Source: Amycolatopsis mediterranei | GTDB lineage: Bacteria; Actinomycetota; Actinomycetes; Mycobacteriales; Pseudonocardiaceae | Reading direction: 5' to 3' | Assembly: GCF_026017845.1 (NCBI RefSeq) | Contig: NZ_CP100416.1 | Location: 9,050,334 to 9,114,333, forward strand | Length of the DNA: 64,000 bases | Shown here: positions 1 to 7,040 of the stretch, in pieces | Layout of the letters: each line of letters opens with the position of its first letter | Numbering within the stretch: position 1 is the stretch's first letter | Notes under the pieces: model-generated | Told to the model about the DNA's origin: nothing | Database searches by the model: none | The model's input: the letters and a program-made list of their open reading frames with translations, nothing else | Translations under genes and position numbers: made by a program

Positions 1-58
1 GAGGAGGCATGAGGACATCCTTCCAGCAGAACCCCTGGTCCTGCTAACTCGGTGTCCA

Positions 59-163
59 CTACCCGGGGTGAACCTCAGGCGACACCTCGCCCACCATCAC
101 CAAGCCCTGCGGAAACGCGTGGTCGAAGTCGATCCCGAACCGGTGTACCTTGTCGATAGCCAT
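59..163 (-). CDS. small unknown protein, 34 aa
   Basis: A short reading frame starts at ATG 163 with AAAGGA a few bases upstream and lies 19 bases downstream of the stop of the 75-residue gene at 183-410, on the same strand, so the two may be co-transcribed. The peptide (begins MAIDKVHRFGIDF) has no recognised motif. Another possible start on the same strand lies at bases 8-10, with GGAAGG in front, leaving the window at once. Existence rests only on the ribosome site and spacing. Confidence 0.35.
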   Translation of the reverse strand: MAIDKVHRFGIDFDHAFPQGLVMVGEVSPEVHPG

Positions 164-182
164 GCCGAATCCTTTGTGTCGT

Positions 183-410
183 CTAATAGTTGGTAACTTC
201 CGGCGGCTCTCCGCCTCGTGCCGCTGCGGCGTCCAGTACCGCGCTCACCTCGTCCAGTTCCCTCCGCAGTACGGCGATGGCGTCCGAGTCCACGAGCAGG
301 ACCACCGGGAACGCCTTGCCAAACCGAACTTCCGCGCGGTTTGCGTACGTCAGCGCCCGGACACGAATCGGCAGATCAGCCGTGACGTGGATCTGAACCG
401 TGTCGCGCAT
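183..410 (-). CDS. hypothetical protein, 75 aa
   Basis: A compact 75-residue protein, start MRDTVQIHVTADLPIRVR, with a beta-rich first half and a helix near the end (LRRELDEVSAVLDAAAAR). I do not recognise the family. It is divergent from the helix-turn-helix regulator at 646, with the ACGTCCC array between them, so it could belong to that regulator's control. Small genes of this kind next to HTH and Nudix genes are common in actinobacterial integrative elements; that link is inference. Confidence 0.5.
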   Translation of the reverse strand: MRDTVQIHVTADLPIRVRALTYANRAEVRFGKAFPVVLLVDSDAIAVLRRELDEVSAVLDAAAARGGEPPEVTNY

Positions 411-562
411 GCCACGTCGCGCCTACGCCGCACGTCGGCGAGATACCGCCCGCTTGTCCGAACCAGCCGGCCTGACGGCGGTTTCAATGGTCACGCCTAC
501 CTCCTCGGCGTCCCGGCACCGGGCCTGCCCCTGCAACCTGACACCAATCTCCGCCAAAACGC

Positions 563-634
563 GGGACGTGATCACCACGTGGCAGGACATCTTGGGACGT
601 CCCTGGTACCGTCGAAGACGTCCCTACACGTCCC
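563..634 (+). promoter_or_regulatory. array of ACGTCCC half-sites (candidate operator)
   Basis: The heptamer GGGACGT/ACGTCCC occurs at 563-569, 594-600, 597-603, 618-624 and 628-634. The second and third overlap to give the perfect palindrome GGGACGTCCC at 594-603. Bases 591-600 (CTTGGGACGT) and 628-637 (ACGTCCCAAG) form a perfect 10-base inverted repeat. The array ends about ten bases before the start of the HTH regulator gene at 646, overlapping its ribosome-binding region, so autoregulation by that protein is the natural reading. Confidence 0.6.
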
Positions 635-645
635 AAGGGGTGCCG

Positions 646-1389
646 ATGCCGAACGAACGCCTGCGCGACGCGCTACTGCGCAACGGCCTGACCTTGGAGC
701 AGGTCGCCAAGGCGGTTGGCGTCGATCAGAAGACGGTCGAGCGCTGGATCACCAAGAACCGGACGCCCTACCCCAAGCACCGGCACAAGATCGCCGCCAT
801 GGCGCGCGAGTCGGAGACCTACCTGTGGCCGGACTCGGTGGCCCCGGAGCGCAAGGCCGAGACGGCCGCCGCTGAGCTTGTGCAAGTCTTCCCGCACCGC
901 AACGCCGTGCCCGTTGAGCTGTGGGACCGGCTGATCAAGGAAGCAGCGGAGACCGTCGAGATCCTGGTACACGCCGCACTGTTCCTGGTAGAACGCCCGC
1001 GGTTCATCAAGGACCTCACAGCCAAGGCAGCGGCCGGCGCTCGAATCCGGCTCGCGTTCGGAGACCCCGAGGGGGACAGCGTCGCCCTTCGCGGCGAAGA
1101 GGAGCAGCTCGGCGACGGGACGCTTGCGGCGCGAATCCGCAACGCGCTGGCGTCCTACCGGCCGCTGGTCGGCGTCGACGGAGTGGAGATGCGGTTCCAC
1201 AACACGACGCTCTACAACTCGATCTTCAGGTTCGACGACGAGATGATCATCAACACGCACGTGTACGGGTTCCAGGGAGCCCACGCCCCGTCCCTCCACC
1301 TGCGAAGACTGTCCGCAGGGGACCTCTTCGAGACGTACTCGGAGAGCTTCGAGTCAGTCTGGAACCTCGCCAAGCCGGCCACCTTCTAG
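646..1389 (+). CDS. XRE-like HTH regulator with C-terminal DUF5919/PLD-like domain
   Basis: Predicted 247-residue transcription regulator. Residues about 1-45 form a helix-turn-helix (LEQVAKAVGVDQKTVERWI). The C-terminal part, from about residue 85, is an effector-like domain of the type found in many actinobacterial HTH proteins, with RIRLAFGDPEGDS and a conserved HNTTLYNSIFRFDDEMIINT block; I believe this is DUF5919, which has a phospholipase-D-like look. ATG 646 is chosen because the HTH homology starts there; frames further upstream are too long and run through the half-site array. The Nudix gene follows after 8 bases, so the two form an operon. Ligand and targets are unknown; autoregulation through the array in front is inferred. 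Confidence 0.8.
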   Translation: MPNERLRDALLRNGLTLEQVAKAVGVDQKTVERWITKNRTPYPKHRHKIAAMARESETYLWPDSVAPERKAETAAAELVQVFPHRNAVPVELWDRLIKEAAETVEILVHAALFLVERPRFIKDLTAKAAAGARIRLAFGDPEGDSVALRGEEEQLGDGTLAARIRNALASYRPLVGVDGVEMRFHNTTLYNSIFRFDDEMIINTHVYGFQGAHAPSLHLRRLSAGDLFETYSESFESVWNLAKPATF

Positions 1390-1397
1390 GAGGCAGC

Positions 1398-1868
1398 ATG
1401 ACCCGAGTCGACTACTACAACGACCCAAACGCACCCAAGGCGAACAGCATCGCAGTGGCGGTGTCCGCGTTCATCCAGGACGACGAAGGTCGGATCCTAA
1501 TGATTAGGCGCACGGACAACGACCTGTACTCCATCCCTGGCGGCCAACTGGAACTCGGCGAGACGCTAGCCCAGGCCGCAGTCCGAGAGGTCCGGGAGGA
1601 AACCGGCATCGAGTGCGAGATCGACGGCGTAATCGGCGTATATTCCAATCCTCACCACATCGTCGCCTACGACGATGGGGAGGTCCGACAGGAGTTCTCC
1701 ATCTGCTTCCGCGCATCGAAATCAGGTGGGACGTTGGCGACTAGCGAAGAGAGCAAGGAGGCCTCTTGGTTCAAGCCCAACCAGATCTCCGAACTCAACA
1801 TTCACCCCTCAATCAGACTACGGATTGAACATGCGCTAAACGAGTCACCAGAGGCCTATTTTTCCTGA
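1398..1868 (+). CDS. Nudix hydrolase
   Basis: A 156-residue Nudix-family pyrophosphohydrolase with an intact Nudix box (GQLELGETLAQAAVREVR then EETGI), so the metal-binding and catalytic glutamates are present. The ribosome site GGAGGC lies 5 bases before ATG 1398, overlapping the end of the HTH gene. The substrate cannot be told from sequence. The regulator plus Nudix pair recurs across actinobacteria. In the Streptomyces element pSAM2 a Nudix protein (Pif) gives immunity against redundant transfer, which makes a mobile-element role possible here, but nothing in the sequence proves it. Confidence 0.88.
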   Translation: MTRVDYYNDPNAPKANSIAVAVSAFIQDDEGRILMIRRTDNDLYSIPGGQLELGETLAQAAVREVREETGIECEIDGVIGVYSNPHHIVAYDDGEVRQEFSICFRASKSGGTLATSEESKEASWFKPNQISELNIHPSIRLRIEHALNESPEAYFS

Positions 1869-1873
1869 TATCA

Positions 1874-2617
1874 CTAAGCTTTCTTGTTCGCTGCGGATGA
1901 CGTCGACCAGCGAGATCGCAAATCGTCAGCTTTCCTGTTAAGCCTCTTAGCAAAATGAAGCAAAAATAGGACATATCTCGCAACATCTTCACCGGTTGGC
2001 TTACGATCCATGTTGCCATGAGCGATGTCGTTTCTGCATTCCACTATATCTCGAAGTCGAACTCTGATAGAGTGAGATTCTTCCAGTTCAGACTCTTGAT
2101 CAATAACATCGATTTCGCCATCGCAGACTGGGTTTCCGGATCCAAGCGTAAAGAAGATCCGATCAATACACTCGCTATCTGCGTTATGAACTTCACGCGA
2201 GACGATTTGTGCTCGCAGAGTCCCCCGAGGGGGCTTTGCGCTATCGTTCCATAAACTCGACACCGCCCCAAGTTTGGACATCAAAGAAAACCGTTGGTTC
2301 ACATCACCGCAGCTCACAACTTCCGACAACTTAGGCAATATATGAAGCTCCCGAACCCCCCGGGGTATTTCTTTTGCCGGGAGCGATTGGCTATCGAGAT
2401 CGTCGACCAGTTCCTCAACAAGCTCCTTGAGGAACCCCTCAAAATGACTCACAAGCAAGACGACTGCCGCACGGCGCGTAGTAGCCATAAGGCCAGCGCT
2501 CGTTGAACTCTCCGCTCCAAGTTCTCCATCGCCCACACCTGACTGATCTCTGACATCAATAGACAACAAGCCGCGAACTTCCTCGATGCCAGCATTAAAA
2601 CTATCGATTGCAGCCAT
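1874..2617 (-). CDS. HEPN-domain protein (MAE_28990/MAE_18760-like), probable RNase effector
   Basis: A 247-residue all-helical protein. Near the end it carries the HEPN signature Rx4H as RNDIAHG at residues 195-201, which is the catalytic RNase motif of HEPN toxins. The N-terminal helices (VVLLVSHFEGFLKELVEELV) fit the MAE_28990/MAE_18760 HEPN families. ATG 2617 is separated by one base from the stop of the DUF262 gene, so translation is coupled. Local G+C is near half, well below the 70-75% of neighbouring genes, indicating acquisition. It is the likely effector of a two-gene defence or toxin module; the family call comes from motif and partner only. Confidence 0.75.
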   Translation of the reverse strand: MAAIDSFNAGIEEVRGLLSIDVRDQSGVGDGELGAESSTSAGLMATTRRAAVVLLVSHFEGFLKELVEELVDDLDSQSLPAKEIPRGVRELHILPKLSEVVSCGDVNQRFSLMSKLGAVSSLWNDSAKPPRGTLRAQIVSREVHNADSECIDRIFFTLGSGNPVCDGEIDVIDQESELEESHSIRVRLRDIVECRNDIAHGNMDRKPTGEDVARYVLFLLHFAKRLNRKADDLRSRWSTSSAANKKA

Positions 2618-2618
2618 C

Positions 2619-3743
2619 CTAGCCGCTCAGGTCCGGGAGGTTAACGTCAATTCCAATTGACCGCAGAGCTTCTGCAAATTTTCCTACCCGCAAATGCATC
2701 CGAGTCTTATCAGCAGTTGCTCGACCAATCGACGTCAGGAAATCTTCGTCACGAAGTAGCTCCTCCCTGATCTCCCTGATTTTTGCAGACTTTCGCACAA
2801 GAGCTTTCTTGTCTGCAAAAGCGGCGGGAATCATGATACTGTCGAAGAGCGCCTTATTGACGTTTCGATGAGCTTTCCCATCGCGCCCCACAACCCTAAA
2901 CGCCCCATCGCCAAGAGCTTCATATACAGCATCACATGTCGATTCGAACATCTTTAGTTCACGACTCGTGGTCGCCCTATGGCGATTCTTTCTGATATGC
3001 GAGTTCAAGAACTGTCGCAGCGGAGGCTTATACAGCTCCACACCACTAGTGAGCGCAAGGAAGCGCAGGACCAATTCTTCATGATCCATGCGACTATTAC
3101 TATCAGAACCAAGCAGTCGTAAGAGTGATCGGTTTTTAGCCATGCTCTTAAGCGAATCGTTAAATTCCCCGCGATATATACAGTTCCTCAACTCTTGAGC
3201 AGTCAGGCTTGCAGCCCCGGTGTTCAATCGCTCGAAGACATCAAACTTGATGTCCGGATGACTTTCCTCGGTAATGACAATGCAGCGTATAGTTCGATTC
3301 TCTAGCCGACGCTGATCACGAGGTGCGAGGTCGTCGTAGAATTTACCCTCCAGTTCCTTCAAAACCGAGATCCCACTCAAGGAGAATTTGTTTTTGAGAA
3401 ATCGACTGATGGTTGTCAGCCTCTGAAGACCATCGATTACCTCGTAGCTGCCGTCTTCATCCTCCGCAAAATAACAGACAGGAATCGGCACATTCAAGAG
3501 CAACGACTCGATTAGACGGCTGGCTTTAGATTGATCCCAGACATACTTCCTTTGGTATTCAATCGCAAGCTTTAGTCGACCTCTTGCGATGTCATCCGAA
3601 ATACCCTTGACACCAAGATCATAAGGCTGAGTGACTAGCTTTCGATCGTCCGTTGACAGATCCAACGGTTCCGCTTGGTCGCGAGCACTGTCAAGTTCGT
3701 CTTCAGAATCGAACTCGTCGACATCAGGTAGCTGATCTGTCAC
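2619..3743 (-). CDS. DUF262 (GmrSD N-domain/ParB-like) protein
   Basis: A 374-residue protein with a DUF262 domain. IEYQRKYVWDQSKASRLIES (residues 61-80) and NVPIPVCYF precede the signature DGLQRLTTI at 104-112, the ParB/Srx-like nucleotide-binding motif seen in GmrS, DndB-like and BrxU proteins. The rest is helical and shows no HNH (DUF1524) nuclease motif, so this is not a complete GmrSD enzyme; the nuclease would be the coupled HEPN protein. The start is GTG 3743 with AAGGA six bases upstream. A sampled 60-base line has 42% G+C and another 55%, against 75% in kgd. Likely role: sensing or NTPase part of an anti-phage module (inference). Confidence 0.82.
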   Translation of the reverse strand: MTDQLPDVDEFDSEDELDSARDQAEPLDLSTDDRKLVTQPYDLGVKGISDDIARGRLKLAIEYQRKYVWDQSKASRLIESLLLNVPIPVCYFAEDEDGSYEVIDGLQRLTTISRFLKNKFSLSGISVLKELEGKFYDDLAPRDQRRLENRTIRCIVITEESHPDIKFDVFERLNTGAASLTAQELRNCIYRGEFNDSLKSMAKNRSLLRLLGSDSNSRMDHEELVLRFLALTSGVELYKPPLRQFLNSHIRKNRHRATTSRELKMFESTCDAVYEALGDGAFRVVGRDGKAHRNVNKALFDSIMIPAAFADKKALVRKSAKIREIREELLRDEDFLTSIGRATADKTRMHLRVGKFAEALRSIGIDVNLPDLSG

Positions 3744-3814
3744 GTCTATCCTTCTGCATTGAATCTGAGTTTCGTAACCGACATCATTGCCGAACTTGGC
3801 TCTATGGGATCAAG

Positions 3815-3839
3815 GGCGCGCCGCCGTCGGCGGCGCGCC
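3815..3839. repeat. perfect 11-base inverted repeat, 3-base loop
   Basis: GGCGCGCCGCC at 3815-3825 is followed by GTC and the exact reverse complement at 3829-3839. The hairpin lies at the point where base composition changes from AT-rich to chromosomal. It could be a terminator for a lost gene or an element boundary; there is no T-run. Confidence 0.6.
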
Positions 3840-4086
3840 TGTCGCCCTACGTAGCCCCTCGCCTTGGCGGCCGCCTCCGCTTCCGACACGGCGGGCTGCC
3901 GCTCCGCCCGCCCGCCCGGCCGCCACCGGGTCACCTGGCGCAGCGCCGCGCGGCGGCGGCACACCGGTCCCCTGAGCCAACGTCGGCCTCCTCTACGAGC
4001 GCTCGTGCCATTCGGGTCGTTCGTGACTCGATCTCCGTTACGCACCGTCGTGGGGGACCTCCATCCCGACGCCTGATCGTGACAAC

Positions 4087-4142
4087 GGCCGGTAGCACCG
4101 CGTCAAGACGATGAAGCGTGTCTTGACCCGGCACCACCGGCC
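4087..4142. repeat. 23-base imperfect inverted repeat
   Basis: The arms are 4087-4109 and 4120-4142, with a 10-base loop. The inner eight bases (GTCAAGAC/GTCTTGAC) and the outer seven (GGCCGGT/ACCGGCC) pair perfectly, and only about four internal positions mismatch. No gene touches it. It may be a remnant of a transposable-element end or a regulatory hairpin; I cannot assign it. Confidence 0.55.
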
Positions 4143-4313
4143 GCGTACTGGCTTCATATCGGGATGCAGGGACAGGTGTGGCCGAGCGCCAGGCCGTGCC
4201 CAGGCCGTCAGAGGCCGAGGAGCAGCGACAGACGACGAGAACTAACGAGACGCATCAGCGCAGCTCAGAGGCCGTTTACGGCCAAGATCGTAAGGTCGGC
4301 GAAGACCGGCTGA

Positions 4314-4406
4314 GAGATTCTGGACATCTTCGAGGGCACGCAGCAGATTCAGCAGCTGATCGTCGCCAGGCGGATCCTCGGCAAGACGTCAGCTGAGCTC
4401 AAGTAG
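4314..4406 (+). pseudogene. relic of acyl-CoA dehydrogenase 3' end
   Basis: Codons from 4314 to the TAG at 4404-4406 read EILDIFEGTQQIQQLIVARR and end ILGKTSAELK. This is the C-terminal segment of acyl-CoA dehydrogenases: IFEGTQQIQ is the conserved block containing the family EGT motif, followed by the terminal helix. An in-frame TGA precedes it at 4311-4313, and the upstream frame has no dehydrogenase similarity that I can see. Only the last 30 or so residues survive, still followed by an intact terminator at 4410. The rest of the gene was presumably removed by the event that brought in or rearranged the sequence to the left. Confidence 0.72.
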
Positions 4407-4409
4407 CCG

Positions 4410-4440
4410 AAGGGCCGCCCTCCAACCGGGGGCGGCCCTT
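4410..4440 (+). terminator. terminator of the acyl-CoA dehydrogenase relic
   Basis: AAGGGCCGCCC (4410-4420) pairs perfectly with GGGCGGCCCTT (4430-4440) around a 9-base loop. It lies three bases after the relic's stop codon and eight bases from the end of the convergent hydrolase gene, so it can act on both strands. Confidence 0.75.
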
Positions 4441-4448
4441 CGCACTGT

Positions 4449-5504
4449 TCAAGAGATCTGATCGTCCAGGAACTGGTCCAGGTACCGCCACGTCGTGCCC
4501 CGCGCCTTCCGGCCCGTCAAGACGCCCAGGTGCCCACCCGGCGCTGTCTTGAAGCGGACCTCTGGGGCCTTGTCCAGCAGCTCCACCACGCGCTCGACCG
4601 ACGGCCGGGGCGCGATTGTGTCGTTCTCGCCCGCCACCACCAGGGTCGGCACGCGGACCGAGGACAGCGAGATGATCCGGCCGTTCAGGTCCACCTTGCC
4701 CTCCGCCAGGTCGTTCGTGCGGAACAGGCGGTGGTACAGCTGGCCGAACGTGCGCCCCGGGTACGCGTACATGTTGCTCATGAAGTGGTCGACCGCCTCG
4801 ATCTGGGCCAGATAATCCCGGTCGTCGAGGTGGGACAGGATCGCCAGGGGTTTCGTGATTTCCTTGCTGATGCCCGTCGCGCGGAACACGCGGCTGACCA
4901 AATAGGACGGTGCGCCGCCGAACACGCGATAGATCGGCGTGAGCAGGTGGCCGTTCGTGAGGTCGACCAGCGGGCGGAACGGGGCCACGATCGGGATGGC
5001 CGTGAAGTCCACCGGCGAGCCGATCGCGGTGATCGACGCGATCGGCAGGTCCGGCCGGTCGGCGTTCACCAGCAGCGAGAAGATCCCGCCGAGCGACCAC
5101 GACACCAGGTGCACGTCCTGGCCGCCGGCGTCCGCGCTCACGCGCCGGATCGCGCGGGGCAGCACCTCGTCGATCCAGTGCTCGATGCCCAGGCGCCGGT
5201 CGGAGAACGCCACCGTGCCGTAGTCGACGAGGTAGGTGTTGCGGCCGCCCTCGATGAGGTGCTCGATGAGGCTGCAGCCGCGGCGCAGGTCGAAGCAGAT
5301 CGCCGGTGCGGCCAGCGGTGGCACCAGCAGGATCGGCGGCCCGGACACCGTCCCGCCGCGGTGCGTCATCCGGTACAGCGAGCGGTTGGGGCCCTGGTCG
5401 ATCAGCACCCGCGGCATCGGGCGCAGGTCGGCGACGCCGCCGTGCAGCACCTTGCCGACCACGTTCGACGCCGCGGCGGCCAGCCGTGCGGGTGGTGAAA
5501 CCAT
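4449..5504 (-). CDS. alpha/beta hydrolase, PhaC-like
   Basis: A 351-residue alpha/beta-fold hydrolase resembling the class of PHA-synthase-like proteins: PILLVPPLAAPAICFDLRRG near residue 60, the nucleophile elbow SWSLGG (serine, where true PHA synthases have cysteine), the acid in AGENDTIAP and the histidine in PGGHLG. It is therefore more likely an esterase/acyl hydrolase than a polymer synthase. ATG 5504 is chosen because GGGAGG lies at the right distance; an earlier ATG would add 30 residues unlike the family. It is followed on the same strand, upstream, by an SDR gene. No signal peptide is seen. Confidence 0.82.
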   Translation of the reverse strand: MVSPPARLAAAASNVVGKVLHGGVADLRPMPRVLIDQGPNRSLYRMTHRGGTVSGPPILLVPPLAAPAICFDLRRGCSLIEHLIEGGRNTYLVDYGTVAFSDRRLGIEHWIDEVLPRAIRRVSADAGGQDVHLVSWSLGGIFSLLVNADRPDLPIASITAIGSPVDFTAIPIVAPFRPLVDLTNGHLLTPIYRVFGGAPSYLVSRVFRATGISKEITKPLAILSHLDDRDYLAQIEAVDHFMSNMYAYPGRTFGQLYHRLFRTNDLAEGKVDLNGRIISLSSVRVPTLVVAGENDTIAPRPSVERVVELLDKAPEVRFKTAPGGHLGVLTGRKARGTTWRYLDQFLDDQIS

Positions 5505-5613
5505 TTCTCGTGCCTCCCAAAAGCGGATCCGGAGGCAATCTTGCCGGGCCGGGCGGGCGGACTCAACCGCACCACACCCGCAAGCACCTGGCAAGCACGT
5601 CCAATTCGGACAG

Positions 5614-6459
5614 TCACTGGTCCGTCCGAGTTACCCCCGGCCCGCTCTCCGCGGCCCGTGCTTCGTACGCCGCTCGAGCCGGGGAATGGGCCGCTGAAGC
5701 CAAAAGCCGGTCCGCTTTCAACGTCCGGGCGAGCGCTTCACCCGTCCGCCGCGGCAGCAGCCGGGTGAGCTTGCCCATAATGCCCAGCGAGCGGGGCACG
5801 AAAACGTCGAAACGAGGCTTGCGCAGTGCGGATACGATGGCGTCGGCCACATCTTCCGGCCGCACGGACTTGAACATCTTGGCCTCGCCGAGGCCGCTCG
5901 CGAGCTCCGTCCGCACGATGCCCGGCATCACGCACGAGACGTGCACCCCGCTGCCGTGCAATTCCAGGTGCACCGCCTCGGACAGCCCGACGACGGCGTG
6001 CTTGGTCGCGCAGTAGGTCGCCGCGCCGGGGAAGCCGGCCTTGCCCGCGAACGAAGCGACGTTGACGATGTGCCCGGACCGCCGCGGCCGCATCCGTTTC
6101 ACCGCCTCACGCGTCCCGTGGATGACGGCGTGCAGGTTGATCTCCAGCTGACGCCGGGTCGTCGCGTCGCTTTCGGTGTCGAGGTCGCCGAGCGGCATGA
6201 TGCCGGCGTTGTTGATCAGCACGTCGATCCGCCCGTGCCGGCGTTCGACCTCGTCGAGGAACGCGGTGAACCCGCGGATGTCGGTGACGTCCAGCGGCAA
6301 CGCGTCGGCGCCCAGCTCGCCGGCCGTCTTCTCGGCCCGGACCTGGTCGAGGTCGCCGATCACCACCTTCGCGCCCAGCCGGGACAGCGCCGACGCGGTC
6401 GCCGCGCCGATCCCCTGCCCGCCGCCGGTGATGACGACGACCTTGCCCGCGAGTTCCAT
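5614..6459 (-). CDS. short-chain dehydrogenase/reductase
   Basis: A 281-residue classical SDR. The N terminus has the cofactor site TGGGQGIG, then NNAG at the end of strand 4, a catalytic Ser in VNVASFAG and the YCATK active site (Tyr, Lys). An acidic residue after strand 2 (VIGDLDQ) suggests NAD preference. GGAGGAG stands in front of ATG 6459. The C-terminal extension after the core (LGIMGKLTRLLPRRTGEALA) is typical of actinobacterial SDRs that act on lipid or steroid-like substrates, but the substrate cannot be read from sequence. It lies 109 bases upstream of the PhaC-like hydrolase on the same strand and may share its transcript. Confidence 0.9.
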   Translation of the reverse strand: MELAGKVVVITGGGQGIGAATASALSRLGAKVVIGDLDQVRAEKTAGELGADALPLDVTDIRGFTAFLDEVERRHGRIDVLINNAGIMPLGDLDTESDATTRRQLEINLHAVIHGTREAVKRMRPRRSGHIVNVASFAGKAGFPGAATYCATKHAVVGLSEAVHLELHGSGVHVSCVMPGIVRTELASGLGEAKMFKSVRPEDVADAIVSALRKPRFDVFVPRSLGIMGKLTRLLPRRTGEALARTLKADRLLASAAHSPARAAYEARAAESGPGVTRTDQ

Positions 6460-6518
6460 GGCGACTCCTCCGTCTGTTGGCACCGCGTCAACAGTGTCGC
6501 CCGTGCCGCCGCGCCGCG

Positions 6519-7031
6519 CTACCCCACGCGCTGCTCCAGCACCTGCCCGACCCACTCCTCGACGGCGAACCGGACCGTCGGGCGGAACCCGTGGCCCTCG
6601 TAGTACCGCTGCAGTTCGCCGTCGCCGCCGGCCCAGCAGTCGACGCGCACGAGATCGATCCCGCGCCGCCGCGCCTCGTCGAGCGCGTACTCGACGAGGC
6701 GCCCGCCGACGCGCCGCCCGGTGAACCGCCGCGACGTGATGAGCAGCCGGATGTACAGCTCGCGCTCGTCGGCCGCGGGCACGTGCGGGTCGTGCTCCTC
6801 CGAGACGATCAGCGCGCCGGCGGCCTCGCCGTCGACCACCGCGATCCGCAGGCCCGGGTCCGCCGCCATGCCCTTGACCCGCTCGATGCGCTTCGGGACC
6901 CGGCTCCACGGCTCGGTCCCCCACTGCTTCGCACTGCCGCGGGCGACCAGCCATTCGACGGCCTCGTCGAAGAAGCGCAGCAGCGTGTCCGTGTCCCCGG
7001 AATCACCCGAACGGATGACGGTGTTGTCCAT
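6519..7031 (-). CDS. GNAT-family N-acetyltransferase
   Basis: A 170-residue GNAT protein. The acetyl-CoA binding region reads LYIRLLITSRRFTGRRVGGR, followed by the helix LVEYALDEARRRG and the strand-helix unit VDCWAGGDGELQRYYEGHGF. The loop is RRVGG rather than the classical Q/RxxGxG/A. The start ATG 7031 is nine bases after the stop of the methionine aminopeptidase gene, so the two form a transcription unit. The acetyl acceptor is unknown. Confidence 0.85.
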   Translation of the reverse strand: MDNTVIRSGDSGDTDTLLRFFDEAVEWLVARGSAKQWGTEPWSRVPKRIERVKGMAADPGLRIAVVDGEAAGALIVSEEHDPHVPAADERELYIRLLITSRRFTGRRVGGRLVEYALDEARRRGIDLVRVDCWAGGDGELQRYYEGHGFRPTVRFAVEEWVGQVLEQRVG

Positions 7032-7040
7032 TCCCCTTGT

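Larger units (their letters stand above)
3744..4313. other. 570-base gap with two large inverted repeats
   Basis: No convincing gene is seen: the open frames here are GC-rich, composition-driven and lack ribosome sites. G+C jumps back to chromosomal level at about 3810. The gap must contain the promoter of the DUF262-HEPN pair near 3744-3810 and the boundary of the AT-rich segment. Two inverted repeats, at 3815-3839 and 4087-4142, are listed separately. No tRNA gene is visible. Confidence 0.6.

Noticed and set aside
2619-3743. Complete GmrSD-type restriction enzyme
   Set aside because: The DUF262 protein has no HNH/DUF1524 motif in its C-terminal half; the nuclease function is more likely on the coupled HEPN protein.
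3746-4045. A 99-codon minus-strand frame upstream of the DUF262 gene
   Set aside because: Arg-rich, composition-driven, no ribosome site and no recognisable family; the region reads better as non-coding with inverted repeats.
4087-4406. tRNA or attachment-site gene at the edge of the left element
   Set aside because: No cloverleaf or T-arm sequence could be found; the only recognisable feature is the acyl-CoA dehydrogenase tail.
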